A stretch of 64,000 bases of DNA from Marimicrobium sp913061115 (GCF_047729875.1 NZ_CP159826.1:558001-622000); one strand, 5' to 3'; counted from the first letter of the stretch, positions 24,928-34,882 are shown. Numbers and translations are program-made. Notes: generated from the sequence alone by a model not told the origin.

Positions 24928-25971
24928 ATGCTTACTGCTTTCTTTGCCCGCCGGGCGCGCCACCTGCTGATCGCGCTGGTCCTTGTTTCGTTCAGCCTTG
25001 TGGCGCCGGCATTTGCCGCCGATACCGTCAATGTCTATTCAGCCCGCAAAGAGGCGTTAATTAAGCCTCTGTTGGACAGGTTCAGCGCCGAGACCGGTGT
25101 CACCGTGAATCTTGTCACCGGAAAAGGTGATGCCCTGTTGACCCGATTGCAGGCCGAAGGGCGCAACTCCCCAGCGGATGTGCTGATTACGACGGATGCG
25201 GGACGCCTTTATCGAGCTCAGGAAGCCGGTGTGCTGCAGGCAGTCGAATCTGACACACTGCTGCGGGAAGTTCCCGCCCATCTGCGCAGTCCCCAAAACC
25301 AGTGGTTCGGGCTGTCGGTCAGGGCGCGTGCGATTGTCTATGCCACTGACCGAGTGAACGCCTCCGAGCTGAGCACCTATGAAGACTTGGCCGATCCGCG
25401 CTGGAAGGGACGTATCTGTATTCGCTCCTCCAGTAATATCTATAACCAGTCACTGGTAGCGGGTATGTTGGCGACGCAGGGTGTCGCTAGCACAGAGGCA
25501 TGGCTGGCCGCGTTCGTGCCCAACTTTGCGCGACCACCCCAGGGGGGCGATCGCGATCAGGTGTTGGCCGTCGCCGCCGGTCAGTGTGATATTGCCGTGG
25601 TCAACAGCTATTATCTGGGCGCTATGATTACTTCCGGCGAACCGACACAGCAGGCGGCGGCCGAACAGGTGGCAATTTTTTGGCCTAATCAGGACGGCCG
25701 CGGCACGCACGTGAATATTAGCGGAGCGGGCGTGATCGGCGGCAGTAAAAACCGGGCCCAGGCCATCGCCCTCATCGAATTTTTAGCGCGCGATGACAGC
25801 CAACAGTGGTATGCCGAGGCCAACAATGAGTACCCGGTGCGCCCTGATATTGCGCCCAGTGCCCTGTTGCAATCTTGGGGTGAATTCAAGGCAGATCAAG
25901 TGGATGCCAGCGAATTGGGGCGTCTAAATAGCGCCGCGCTGATGGCCATGGACCGGGCACGTTGGAAGTAG
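24928..25971 (+). CDS. fbpA: Ferric iron ABC transporter, periplasmic binding protein
   Basis: 347 residues. Signal peptide ending VAPAFA, then the FbpA/FutA family start TVNVYSARKEALIKPLLDRF, and ISGAGVIGGSKNRAQAIALIEF and YPVRPDIAPS near the C-terminus. Conserved Tyr pairs for ferric ion binding are plausible (VVNSYYLGAM). It captures Fe(III) in the periplasm and hands it to the permease. The ATG at 24928 is chosen because AAGGACG lies 8-14 bases upstream and a proper signal peptide begins there. First gene of a three-gene operon with a Fur box directly upstream. Confidence 0.92.
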   Translation: MLTAFFARRARHLLIALVLVSFSLVAPAFAADTVNVYSARKEALIKPLLDRFSAETGVTVNLVTGKGDALLTRLQAEGRNSPADVLITTDAGRLYRAQEAGVLQAVESDTLLREVPAHLRSPQNQWFGLSVRARAIVYATDRVNASELSTYEDLADPRWKGRICIRSSSNIYNQSLVAGMLATQGVASTEAWLAAFVPNFARPPQGGDRDQVLAVAAGQCDIAVVNSYYLGAMITSGEPTQQAAAEQVAIFWPNQDGRGTHVNISGAGVIGGSKNRAQAIALIEFLARDDSQQWYAEANNEYPVRPDIAPSALLQSWGEFKADQVDASELGRLNSAALMAMDRARWK

Positions 25972-27656
25972 AGGCTACTTCCATAGCGGTCGCCGTCGCT
26001 GGCCCTACCCGCTGGCAGCGGATCGCTGGCACCGATACAGTGTGGCGCCTGTGTCTGTTACTGGGCGCGGCGCTTATCGCGCTGCCTGTCGTGGTTGTTG
26101 TAGCGAGCCTATGGCAACCGTATAGCCCCGTATGGCAGCATCTGCTGGATACGGTGCTGGCCGATTATGTGGTCAACTCCCTGTTGCTGATGGCAGGTGT
26201 GGGCCTTGGCACCTTGGTGCTGGGTGTGAGTTCTGCCTGGCTCACCGCCATGTGCGAGTTCCCGGGGCGTCGTTTCTTTACTTGGGCCTTGCTGCTACCC
26301 ATGGCAATGCCTGCGTATATTATTGCTTATACCTATACGGGTTTATTGGATTTTGCCGGCCCCCTGCAAACCGCCTTGCGTGACACCTTTGGTTGGCGTT
26401 ATGGGGAGTACTGGTTCCCCGAGATTCGGTCACTGGGTGGGGCGATCTGCATGCTCTCTTTGGTGCTCTATCCTTACGTCTATCTGCTAGTGCGCGTGGC
26501 GTTCACAGAACAGTCCACTGCGCTGCTGGAGGCCAGTCGCAGCCTCGGTCGCGGCCCCTGGCGCACGTTTTTTGGTGTTGCGCTGCCGGTGGCGCGGCCG
26601 GCGATTGCTGCGGGGGTCAGCCTGGTGCTGATGGAGGCGCTGGCAGATTATGGCACGGTGGACTATTTTGGCGTCAGTACCTTTACCACCGGCATTTTTC
26701 GCACCTGGTACGGCCTGGGTGAGCTGACCACCGCGGCCCAATTGGCCTCTTTGCTGTTGCTGTTTGTCTTTGTGCTGTTTGCTCTGGAACGGCTTTCACG
26801 GCAGCGCCTGCGCTTTCACCATGGCACTGTGAGCAAAGCGATACAGCGCATTCCTCTGCGCGGTTGGCGCGCGGCTGGCACCCGTGCTTGGTTGGCGCTG
26901 ATATTGCTGGCGGCTTTTGTCATACCCACTACTCAGCTGGCTTTGTGGGCTGGGACCCATTGGCGCAGCAGTGTAGATGCAGGTTTCATGACTCTGGTTA
27001 GCAACACGTTTATGTTGGCGGCGATTGCCAGCCTGTGTTGCTTGGCAGTGGCGCTGTTTCTGGCCTACGGCAAGCGGCTATTCCCGGACTGGCTGACGGT
27101 GGCTGCTGTGCGCACTGCGGGCATGGGGTATGCTGTGCCCGGTACCGTCATTGCAGTGGGGGTATTGATTCCGTTTGCTTGGCTGGATAATCATATCGAC
27201 CTGTTGATGCAAGAAAACTTTGGAATGCCCACGGGGCTGCTGTTGAGTGGTTCGCTGGCAGCGCTAGTGTTTGCCTACGTGGTGCGTTTTTTATCGGTAT
27301 CACTGCAGACGGTGGAGTCCGGCCTATCGCGAATTGGCAGCAGCCTCGATGAATCTGCGCGTTCACTGGGCGCCAGTGCCGGCGGTGTACTGAGGCGAGT
27401 ACATTTGCCCATACTGCGAGGCAGCCTGCTGACGGCGTTACTATTGGTATTTGTGGATGTGCTGAAGGAGTTGCCTGCGACGCTCATTTTGCGGCCATTC
27501 AATTTCAATACCTTGGCGGTGCGTGCCTTTGAACTCGCCTCCGACGAGCGGCTTGCCGCCGCTGCTACCCCCGCTCTGGCCATTGTGTTGATAGGCCTAT
27601 TGCCCGTCATTTTACTGAACCGGGGTATGACCGCAGGGGAGGATGGCCATGGCTGA
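25962..27656 (+). CDS. fbpB: Ferric iron ABC transporter permease
   Basis: 564 residues with about 12 membrane helices: two fused BPD_transp_1 units, each with an EAA-type loop (EASRSLGRGPWRTFFGVALP at about 190; a related loop DESARSLGASAGGVLRRVHLP near 465). This is the FbpB/SfuB layout. The frame overlaps the end of fbpA by 10 bases and starts at TTG 25962; no better start is available before the first helix except a GTG at about 26040. It forms the transmembrane channel for Fe(III). Confidence 0.9.
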   Translation: MEVEATSIAVAVAGPTRWQRIAGTDTVWRLCLLLGAALIALPVVVVVASLWQPYSPVWQHLLDTVLADYVVNSLLLMAGVGLGTLVLGVSSAWLTAMCEFPGRRFFTWALLLPMAMPAYIIAYTYTGLLDFAGPLQTALRDTFGWRYGEYWFPEIRSLGGAICMLSLVLYPYVYLLVRVAFTEQSTALLEASRSLGRGPWRTFFGVALPVARPAIAAGVSLVLMEALADYGTVDYFGVSTFTTGIFRTWYGLGELTTAAQLASLLLLFVFVLFALERLSRQRLRFHHGTVSKAIQRIPLRGWRAAGTRAWLALILLAAFVIPTTQLALWAGTHWRSSVDAGFMTLVSNTFMLAAIASLCCLAVALFLAYGKRLFPDWLTVAAVRTAGMGYAVPGTVIAVGVLIPFAWLDNHIDLLMQENFGMPTGLLLSGSLAALVFAYVVRFLSVSLQTVESGLSRIGSSLDESARSLGASAGGVLRRVHLPILRGSLLTALLLVFVDVLKELPATLILRPFNFNTLAVRAFELASDERLAAAATPALAIVLIGLLPVILLNRGMTAGEDGHG

Positions 27657-28692
27657 GCATCTGAAACTGCGTGATGTGTCGGTGCACTACGGCGCTTTTA
27701 CCGCTGCGCACAATGTCTCCCTGTCCCTGCAGGCGGGTGAGATCGGTTGCCTGCTGGGACCCTCTGGCTGCGGTAAGACCACATTGCTGCGCGCCATCGG
27801 TGGTTTTGAACCGCTGTCGGCTGGAGAGATAAGCCTGCAGGGGAACACGATCAGCGGCGTCGGTAACACACTCCCGCCCGAACAGCGCCAGGTGGGTATG
27901 GTGTTTCAGGACTTTGCTTTGTTCCCGCACCTTGATGTCGGCCGCAATGTGGCCTTTGGTCTTAGTTATATGAACCGCTCTCAGCGCGCCGCCAGAGTGT
28001 CGGATATGCTGGAGCTTGTTGGGCTGGGTCAGTCGGGCAGGGCTTACCCGCATGAGTTATCGGGAGGTCAGCAGCAGCGCGTGGCCCTAGCCAGAGCACT
28101 GGCACCAAAGCCGCGTATTGTGCTGCTGGATGAACCCTTTTCCGGCCTCGATAGTGAACTGCGAGAGCAGTTGGCGGGCGAGGTGCGGCAACTGCTGCAG
28201 CGTAATCAGATGACAGCGCTGTTGGTGACCCACGATCAGCATGAGGCATTTGCCATGGCCGATCAGATAACGTTAATCAATGGCGGTACCGTGGTGCAAA
28301 GTGGAACACCTGACGATTTATACCATCGCCCCATCGACGCGTTTACCGCCGGCTTCATTGGTGAAGGGGCGGTGATAGCGGTGCAGGTGAATGGCGACGG
28401 GACCCTAGATTTTGGTCTGGGGTTGTTACAGGCTCCCGGTGCAGCGCAGTATGCGGGCCGCAGCGCGGGGCTTCTGCTGCGGCCGACGGATATTGCGTAT
28501 GCCGCGCACAGCAGTGTCAGCCTGCCCGTTGCAGCGCGCGCGTTCCGTGGCGCCCAGTATCTGTATCAGCTGCAATTGCCCGATGGCCAGCTTATTCTCT
28601 GCTTAGCTCCGGTAAACACTCATGTTAGCGTCGGCGAGTCGCTACCGGTAAGTTGCCATTTGGATGCACTCTCACTGTTTGAGCCGTCCTGA
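27649..28692 (+). CDS. fbpC: Ferric iron ABC transporter ATP-binding protein
   Basis: About 347 residues with Walker A GPSGCGKTT, Q-loop region FQDFALFPHL, signature LSGGQQQRVALARAL, Walker B IVLLDEPF and switch His in LVTHDQHEAF. The C-terminal 110 residues form a TOBE-like regulatory domain, as in FbpC. The ATG at 27649 is preferred over 27643 because GGGGAGG ends right before the first ATG but 6 bases before the second. Overlaps fbpB by 8 bases. Powers the importer in the inner membrane. Confidence 0.92.
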   Translation: MAEHLKLRDVSVHYGAFTAAHNVSLSLQAGEIGCLLGPSGCGKTTLLRAIGGFEPLSAGEISLQGNTISGVGNTLPPEQRQVGMVFQDFALFPHLDVGRNVAFGLSYMNRSQRAARVSDMLELVGLGQSGRAYPHELSGGQQQRVALARALAPKPRIVLLDEPFSGLDSELREQLAGEVRQLLQRNQMTALLVTHDQHEAFAMADQITLINGGTVVQSGTPDDLYHRPIDAFTAGFIGEGAVIAVQVNGDGTLDFGLGLLQAPGAAQYAGRSAGLLLRPTDIAYAAHSSVSLPVAARAFRGAQYLYQLQLPDGQLILCLAPVNTHVSVGESLPVSCHLDALSLFEPS

Positions 28693-28751
28693 AATGGCAT
28701 AGTGAAAATGATCCACTATCTTGACAAACAACGGCCCCAAGTCAGCCGAGT

Positions 28752-29855
28752 TTATTTTAAGAGCTGTGAGGTCATGTCGTTATTAGGGTAGGGCAATTGG
28801 TCTACCGCCCACGCCATTGATTTCCCCGATGTAAATACTTGGTTTAAATCTATCTCTATGTAATTGGTGCGGTTGGAATAATTCGCTATCTTCATGCGGT
28901 TATTTTTCAGATCCTTTAGGTTAACCCACTGCGTGTAATCAGAGACAACCTCTTTGCCAGCGGTACTTCTAGAGACCCCCTTTGGTATATCCACGTTATT
29001 AAGCAAATGCGCCATTAATTGAGAGGCATCCGCGCTTTCATTAGGCTGGTATGCGAACTGGCTTAGATAGGCTGCTCGCACAAAGCGACCCGGTGGTGTG
29101 TAATCTGCTGATAAACCCATCAATCCCCCGCCCTGACCAATTTCCGTAACGTTAGTGCCATTGACAACGACCGAGGGTGTTGCCGTATTCGTCAGCGAAA
29201 GATAGTTGCGAATATTATTAATGTGCCAATCATACGTTGGAGCATTCGTCAGCACATTGGCTACGTTGTCATGAATGACCATTTGGCCCTTAACAAACTC
29301 CACAATCATGCTGTCACCGGTGCGATCGGTCAAAACAAAATGCAACCATGGTGGCGTTGGCGATCCCTTGATTTCACTTGGGTTATACCAAACCTTATAC
29401 TTTGGCAATTCTGCTTTTAATTCTTTTACAGTGCTAAACATACCCAGAACTAATGTTCCAAAGTTGATAATCGAAACATACTCTTTGTCTTGAGGGGTTA
29501 TTTTTTGATACTCCGTAAAGCCCGGCAAAAAATTTCCGCTGAGACCTAAGCCAACTTCGTTTTGACCCTCAAGAATTGCTGGGGATCCCTCTAACACAGC
29601 CGGGTAAATGCCTGCGAATGCATACTTAGTCGAGAGCTTTTTTGATGGCAGGTTTAGAAAATCCGGAGCGCTAATTAATACAGGGCTACCTTGAGGCTGA
29701 GCCAACAGGGTCCACTTCATATCAAAAGCCCACTCCATAGTACGGCCCGCAATAACCGTGCCGTCTTTAGCTTTCAAGTTAATCGCCGTACAGGCGTTTG
29801 CTAGCGGCGCAAAAATCATTGATATCGCCACAATACTGCTGAGTAATGTCTTCAT
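28752..29855 (-). CDS. Choloylglycine hydrolase/penicillin V acylase family Ntn-hydrolase, exported
   Basis: 367 residues. Signal peptide ending ANA, directly followed by CTAINLKAKDGTVIAGRTME: the Cys after the cleavage site is the N-terminal nucleophile of this Ntn-hydrolase family, and R(T)MEW continues the pattern. Further conserved pieces are GLGLSGNFLPG, VLTNAPTYDWHINNIRNY and GLSADYTPPGRFVRAAY, the last with the family Arg. Substrates in the family include conjugated bile salts, penicillin V and acyl-homoserine lactones; in a marine bacterium lactone or N-acyl amide cleavage is the more likely role, but this is inference. Monocistronic, divergent from the Sel1 gene. Confidence 0.9.
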   Translation of the reverse strand: MKTLLSSIVAISMIFAPLANACTAINLKAKDGTVIAGRTMEWAFDMKWTLLAQPQGSPVLISAPDFLNLPSKKLSTKYAFAGIYPAVLEGSPAILEGQNEVGLGLSGNFLPGFTEYQKITPQDKEYVSIINFGTLVLGMFSTVKELKAELPKYKVWYNPSEIKGSPTPPWLHFVLTDRTGDSMIVEFVKGQMVIHDNVANVLTNAPTYDWHINNIRNYLSLTNTATPSVVVNGTNVTEIGQGGGLMGLSADYTPPGRFVRAAYLSQFAYQPNESADASQLMAHLLNNVDIPKGVSRSTAGKEVVSDYTQWVNLKDLKNNRMKIANYSNRTNYIEIDLNQVFTSGKSMAWAVDQLPYPNNDMTSQLLK

Positions 29856-30249
29856 ATGATGTCCAATAAATAGTTTTTAACCGTTATTAATATACGCACT
29901 AACTTGACCTTCAGAATCAATTCATTGCAACGATTGATTCCTTAGGCCCGCAGCTTAAGTGACGCCATGATGGTGTTGCTCTGACGGCGTTTAAACACAG
30001 GGGTTATAGCGTTAGAATGCTCGCTGGCGCGCGCGTGTTCGGCAGTCCATATAAAGAATGCTTAAGACAGTAAAGAGATAATAATTACGTGCTTATCCAG
30101 TTTAAAGCACTGCAGACCCGCCTGCCGTAATCTGGGGCAGACCGCTATTTTGATTCGTCCGAGTCTGTCAGGCTGCAGTTAATCGTGTATATTTGTGGTC
30201 TGCCTTCGATTCGCACGGATGGCCAACATTGAGCTTCAGGACGTTAAAG
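29856..30249. other. Intergenic region between divergent genes
   Basis: About 390 bases separating the acylase gene (minus) from the Sel1 gene (plus). I see no gene, RNA structure or strong repeat in it; it presumably holds both promoters. Confidence 0.5.
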
Positions 30250-31185
30250 ATGACGAATATTGGTGCAAGTGCTAAAGAGCGAAGTATTCTGTTGATAGTG
30301 CGAACCGGTGTGTTGTGGGTCGCAGCCGTCATGGTATTGTCAATCGCTCCGGAAGCAAAAGCTGACGATTGGTCTCCCGAAAAAATAGCAGAATACAGAG
30401 CCGCTGCCGCAAAAGGTGAAGCATGGGCTCAATCCAATCTAGGCATTGCCTATGCAGAAGGCATGGGTGTTCCTGAAGATGATGCTGCGGCTGCGAAGTT
30501 GTACACCAGGGCTGCAGAGCAAGGGCATGCTCAGGCTCAAAACAACTTGGGCCTTATGTATGACTACGGGGACGCTGTGCCTGAGGATGATGCGACTGCT
30601 GCGAAGTGGTACACCAAGGCTGCAGAGCAAGGGAATGTCGATGCGCAATACAATCTGGGTAACATGTATAGGTTCGGTGAAGGTGTGCCTGAAGATGATG
30701 CTATCGCTGCGAAGTGGTACACCAAAGCTGCAGAACAAGGAGATGCCCAGGCTCAATCCAATCTGGGTAACATGTATGACAACGGTAATGGTGTGTCTGA
30801 GAATGATGCCACTGCTGCGAAGTGGTACACCAAGGCCGCAGAGCAAGGAAATGTCGACGCTCAATACAATCTGGGTAACCTGTATAGATTCGGTGACGGC
30901 GTGGCTCAGAATGATGCCACCGCCCTGAAGTGGTACACCAAGGCGGCAGAGCAAGGGGCTGCGGGTGCTCAACTCAATCTGGGTCTTATGTATGCGAAGG
31001 GTGAGGGTGTGCCTGAGAATAATATGCCTGCGTATATGTGGATAAACCTAGCGGCAGCGCAAGGGCATGAGTATGCAAAAACACTGAAAGACAGAATCAA
31101 AGATGGAATGACACCTGCGGACATATCAAAAGCACAGGCATTAAGCCGTGAGTGTTTGGCGAAAAGCTATAAGAATTGTGGCTAG
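30250..31185 (+). CDS. Exported Sel1-repeat (TPR-like) protein
   Basis: About 311 residues: N-terminal hydrophobic signal ending APEAKA, then seven Sel1 repeats (A..NLG.MY..G.GVPEDDA.AAKWYTKAAEQG), each about 36 residues and nearly identical at DNA level, and a C-terminal region with MWINLAAAQGHEYAK and LSRECLAKSYKNCG. Clear paralogue of the protein at 1601-2257. ATG at 30250 (MTNIGASAKE) is preferred to the upstream in-frame start at 30193 because only it places the hydrophobic segment near the N-terminus. Function unknown; solenoid scaffold. Confidence 0.85.
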   Translation: MTNIGASAKERSILLIVRTGVLWVAAVMVLSIAPEAKADDWSPEKIAEYRAAAAKGEAWAQSNLGIAYAEGMGVPEDDAAAAKLYTRAAEQGHAQAQNNLGLMYDYGDAVPEDDATAAKWYTKAAEQGNVDAQYNLGNMYRFGEGVPEDDAIAAKWYTKAAEQGDAQAQSNLGNMYDNGNGVSENDATAAKWYTKAAEQGNVDAQYNLGNLYRFGDGVAQNDATALKWYTKAAEQGAAGAQLNLGLMYAKGEGVPENNMPAYMWINLAAAQGHEYAKTLKDRIKDGMTPADISKAQALSRECLAKSYKNCG

Positions 31186-31357
31186 GTTGGCAGCGAGCTG
31201 TTTCTCAGAAAAATGATTCTTTTTTTAAAAGGGAAGTTCATCTCGGCTCCCTGACGTTAAGGCGCGCCTTAGAGGAGCTTCAAAGAGGGTCCCTATATCA
31301 ACCTCAGGGTTCCTGTTTGATCTGGAGAGATCACCGACCCACGGTGGCCAAAGCCTA

Positions 31358-33754
31358 TCAATACACTGAATCAGTTAGGTCGTAATAGGACAGATCAAAC
31401 ACACCAGCATCCTGCTTTCGATGGGTGAAATTCCAGTCGTTGAACCAATCATAGGTCGACCAGAAATTGGCCTGGTTGCGCAGTACCGCGTAACGATCTC
31501 GAAATTCAAGAAAATCAGACATTGATTGCACGTCACGCAGTTGCTGAACGAAAGCGGGTGTTTGTTCGACGTCGATTTCCATAAAGAGATTGGGAAAACC
31601 ACCCACCACGTCCGGATATACGCTCATGGTATACAGGTCGGGAAGTTCCACCCCATTCTGAAAAAGAATCGTGTATTGGGTTTCATAAACGCGGTTCAGC
31701 ACCAGGGTATAGAGCCGAGACTCTTTCCCCTGCTTGACTCTCATGACAATCATGCTTGGCATGTAGCGCGGAAACTTATAGTCGGTAGTGACGGTCATCG
31801 TCGAGATAGCCTCGACCCACTCGTCGAAATTAGAAACGCCCTTCTCAAGTGGATAAGGCTTCTTGACCCACGGATTGAGGTGGTCGATGGGTCCAGTAAT
31901 CGTGGAGCCCATATGAGCCTCAATATTACTCACTATCCCCACAAGCGGATGCGCGGGATCGTTGTTCTTAATCGGAGACGGCTGGTCTTTTGCGGCGAAG
32001 CTTGTCAGGTGAAGTCCCACATCGCCAATCCCTTTACTCCAGCTGTTGCGGGTTTTTTCACGCATGTCTTCAGGTAGAAATAATAGGAAGTCGTCCTCAA
32101 ATTCCTGCCGCAAAAAATTAAAGAAGCCTACGGTCTCAAGCTTTCCGGTGTCACTTCCCCAGTATTCAAAGTGCGCCACGGTGTCGTAATAGATACGCTC
32201 AAAACCGCTGAAGCCCATGACCCACTGGCTTCGCGGAATCCCGCCCTGCCGCCCGGTCATGACCCAGGTATTGCTTTCATGGCGAAGGATCGTGAGCCAG
32301 GCATTCTTGTTTGTCTTATTCCCGTCCCAAAGTGCATCAATCGTGTAGCCGTCCGGAAAGAGCCGCTCCACCGCCTTTCCATAAGCGGTGTCATAGCGTT
32401 CATTCCCAATGGGCGAACGATCCATTAAAGCCTCCCAATCGCCGAGCCCCAACTGCGGGTCGAGCACCGATACATCATGGTCTGGATCCATGAAATAGAC
32501 CCAGAACTGGTCCTTAACCGCGTAAGTAGCGATCTGCCCCAGGCAAACAGGGCCCGAAGTAATCCCCGCTACGATGACCGCCGAGTTCTCGATCAGGAAA
32601 AGATAGCGGGACTTCTCTGGAATGGCTTGATACATGACGAACGGATTGCCCACATCCCAGGGTGCATCAAAGCCTTCATCCTTGGCCCACTTCCTATCAA
32701 AAAAGACCGATTCCAAATGGGCAATATCGCTTCGCCCTAGTTGCCAAATAAAATGATTTTTCTGAACGGGCCGAGACGTCATCTTCTGCAGTCGATAATA
32801 GAACTGCTCGACGCCCGCATAGGTCATCGGGTTGTCATAGGGGTGCGGAGAATCAATTACCACGACTTTCGGTGTGGGTTTGCCGGCTGCGACCTCTTTG
32901 AGTGAGTTGCCGGCTGTCTTTGAACGCACCAACTTGAAGAGCTCGCCCGTGCTTTCATCCAGCGTGAGGGTCGAGAGGTAGACATGATCAAAGATATAGC
33001 GGGAAACCAGCTGGTGTTGCGCATCGGGCTGATTGAAGAACGCCTCCCAGCGAGCCACGATCTCCGGGTTGGCCAGAGCGGAGGCTTTTGATAGATCCGC
33101 TTCGGTGGGTCCAGGTGAGCCGGCTGAGACCCACTGCTTAATCTGCGCTAGCTGCGACTCATCCAATGCCGGAAGCCCATAGGGCATGCCCTCGGCTGGA
33201 TTGGCGGTCAGGTGGGACGCAAGGGCGTCGGATGTACTCTGACAAGAATGTTTGTAGCGGTGGTTGCTCGACATTAACGCTTTCCGCGAAAAGCCCGGCT
33301 GATTGTTCTGATGCCCCACAGTCACAAGTTGTGAGATCATCGATCCCGCTAGATTTTCGGTCGCATTTCCCCCTCGCGACACTATTGGGTAAAAACCATC
33401 CTTGCGCCACCCCTCAGTCGTCGCATGAACGTCCATCCCTGTTCGCTTAAAATTATCAAAATGTAACGAATAGGGGTTTCTTCCGAAGCCCCCTCGCTCG
33501 ACAGCACGAAAAGAAGAAAGCTTCACATTGCAGGGCGAACCAATGCAGCCGTGACAGGCGATGCACCGATTGTCAAAGAGCGGTTGAATTTCACTGGCAT
33601 AAGTGGCCGATGCGCCGGGCGTCGGCTCTGCGACAGCTACCTTTTCACTGGTATTCGTCCCGGCGACCGAAGAACTATCGCTGCAGCCTAAAGCCAGCGC
33701 CGAGAATATCAGCACGAAAAAAAGAGAGCCGAATGGCTTGAGGTACTGAGGCAT
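31358..33754 (-). CDS. cti: Fatty acid cis/trans isomerase (Cti), heme-containing lipoprotein-like
   Basis: 798 residues. Signal with lipobox-like LALGC, then a cytochrome-c motif RCIACHGC (CxxCH), followed by CNVKLSSFRAVERGGFGRNPY. Full-length similarity to Pseudomonas-type Cti, for example QNNQPGFSRKALMSSNHR and the long C-terminal half. Cti converts cis- to trans-unsaturated membrane fatty acids in the periplasm, a rapid response to solvents and membrane stress. The ATG at 33754 has AAGGGA 12 bases upstream and begins the signal peptide; the TTG at 33778 is not needed. Confidence 0.92.
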   Translation of the reverse strand: MPQYLKPFGSLFFVLIFSALALGCSDSSSVAGTNTSEKVAVAEPTPGASATYASEIQPLFDNRCIACHGCIGSPCNVKLSSFRAVERGGFGRNPYSLHFDNFKRTGMDVHATTEGWRKDGFYPIVSRGGNATENLAGSMISQLVTVGHQNNQPGFSRKALMSSNHRYKHSCQSTSDALASHLTANPAEGMPYGLPALDESQLAQIKQWVSAGSPGPTEADLSKASALANPEIVARWEAFFNQPDAQHQLVSRYIFDHVYLSTLTLDESTGELFKLVRSKTAGNSLKEVAAGKPTPKVVVIDSPHPYDNPMTYAGVEQFYYRLQKMTSRPVQKNHFIWQLGRSDIAHLESVFFDRKWAKDEGFDAPWDVGNPFVMYQAIPEKSRYLFLIENSAVIVAGITSGPVCLGQIATYAVKDQFWVYFMDPDHDVSVLDPQLGLGDWEALMDRSPIGNERYDTAYGKAVERLFPDGYTIDALWDGNKTNKNAWLTILRHESNTWVMTGRQGGIPRSQWVMGFSGFERIYYDTVAHFEYWGSDTGKLETVGFFNFLRQEFEDDFLLFLPEDMREKTRNSWSKGIGDVGLHLTSFAAKDQPSPIKNNDPAHPLVGIVSNIEAHMGSTITGPIDHLNPWVKKPYPLEKGVSNFDEWVEAISTMTVTTDYKFPRYMPSMIVMRVKQGKESRLYTLVLNRVYETQYTILFQNGVELPDLYTMSVYPDVVGGFPNLFMEIDVEQTPAFVQQLRDVQSMSDFLEFRDRYAVLRNQANFWSTYDWFNDWNFTHRKQDAGVFDLSYYDLTDSVY

Positions 33755-34226
33755 CGTTATGATTCCCTTATTTAACAAGTTCGCCGTAAAATATTGCGAT
33801 CGCTCTGGTTTCAGTAAGGAGTAGAGTCGACGCCGCTTCGACTCGCCCGCAGAAAATCTGGCATCACGTCAAAAATACTATTGCTGCTCTTCATCTGGCC
33901 CTCGGAAAGCTGATTGGAAACGACAATCATTAGATTATAAGGAAAGTAAACGGGTTGTGTCGAGCATATTGTCTAGTCCGGCCTGGTCAGTGAGGAGGCA
34001 AGATGATGCTCGTCTAGCGAAGGATAATGCGAAAGGACGCTTAGCCTTCAGTCGAGGATGGGGTCGACGCGAGTAGTTTATAATGCCCACATACTGATCG
34101 CAGTACTTCAACTGCGGCAGGGGCGCTGGTGCCTAGTTCTGGTGTTCAAAAACGGATGTTGAAAAAGAGATCCTAGGGCTAGGATATGTCTGCTAGACTA
34201 TTCGGCCTCACTGATGGAGTCACGCT
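33755..34226. other. Intergenic region
   Basis: About 470 bases upstream of cti with no gene, tRNA or repeat that I can recognise. Confidence 0.5.
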
Positions 34227-34460
34227 ATGGTTGGGCAGTTGCAGACGGTGCTGAATTGGGTTGGGTTTATATGCCTAGTCTATATGGCTACGTTCGCCAT
34301 GATATATGGTGTTGGCATGGAAATATTCAGTTTAGAAATTCCTCATCCTAACAGCTTTTTTATAGACCTATTCTTTATCAAGCTCGCCCTTTACCCCATA
34401 TGCCTTTTGGCTCAATACATCATATGTGGCAAGGTCACGATTCTGCCGTGGAGGCCATAG
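34227..34460 (+). CDS. Small two-helix membrane protein of unknown function
   Basis: 77 residues with two hydrophobic segments (about 9-30 and 44-66) and an intervening MEIFSLEIPHPNSFFID. ATG 34227 lacks a strong ribosome binding site. A second tiny frame, 34461-34547 (28 codons, ATG directly after this stop, Ala/Ile/Asp-rich), may or may not be translated. No family recognised. Confidence 0.45.
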   Translation: MVGQLQTVLNWVGFICLVYMATFAMIYGVGMEIFSLEIPHPNSFFIDLFFIKLALYPICLLAQYIICGKVTILPWRP

Positions 34461-34654
34461 ATGCTAGACGGCATAGACGCCATTATAGACGCCATAGGGG
34501 ACGCTGCAGCGGCGGAGGCTATTGCATCGACTCACCCTGTATCGTGAGTGACCCAGGCTAGTCAATCAAGCGGCTCGCTAATGGGCGCTGCGCTATTGCT
34601 ACTGATAATCAGCCGCTGCCTGCAAAATTAGTCTATTTTTCGCTCTTCTCACGG

Positions 34655-34683
34655 TTGACCGGGGTAGTGGGCCTACCTATAAT
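34655..34683 (+). promoter_or_regulatory. Sigma70-type promoter for tRNA-fMet
   Basis: TTGACC (34655-34660), a 17-base spacer, TATAAT (34678-34683), then a GC-containing discriminator. Expected start about 34690, roughly 77 bases before the tRNA. It drives the tRNA and possibly part of the rimP-nusA operon. It marks the point where conserved core sequence has resumed. Confidence 0.8.
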
Positions 34684-34766
34684 GCATCTCCTCGAAATTG
34701 GAGCCTAAATAAGTCGGGCTTCGGGTGTCAGTGCCGAGGGGCCTGTCACAGTCGAGTAAGCTTTGA

Positions 34767-34843
<77 letters not shown>

Positions 34844-34882
34844 ATTAGCGCTGTTAGCTTTGGAGCTATAGTGTGAAATTAA

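Noticed and set aside
31176..31385. Plus-strand ORF overlapping the ends of the Sel1 and cti genes
   Set aside because: It starts inside the Sel1 gene and ends inside cti; no ribosome binding site and no recognised family.
34461..34547. 28-codon ORF directly after the small membrane protein
   Set aside because: Too short and repetitive (IDAIIDAIGDAAAA type) to support; mentioned only within the neighbour.
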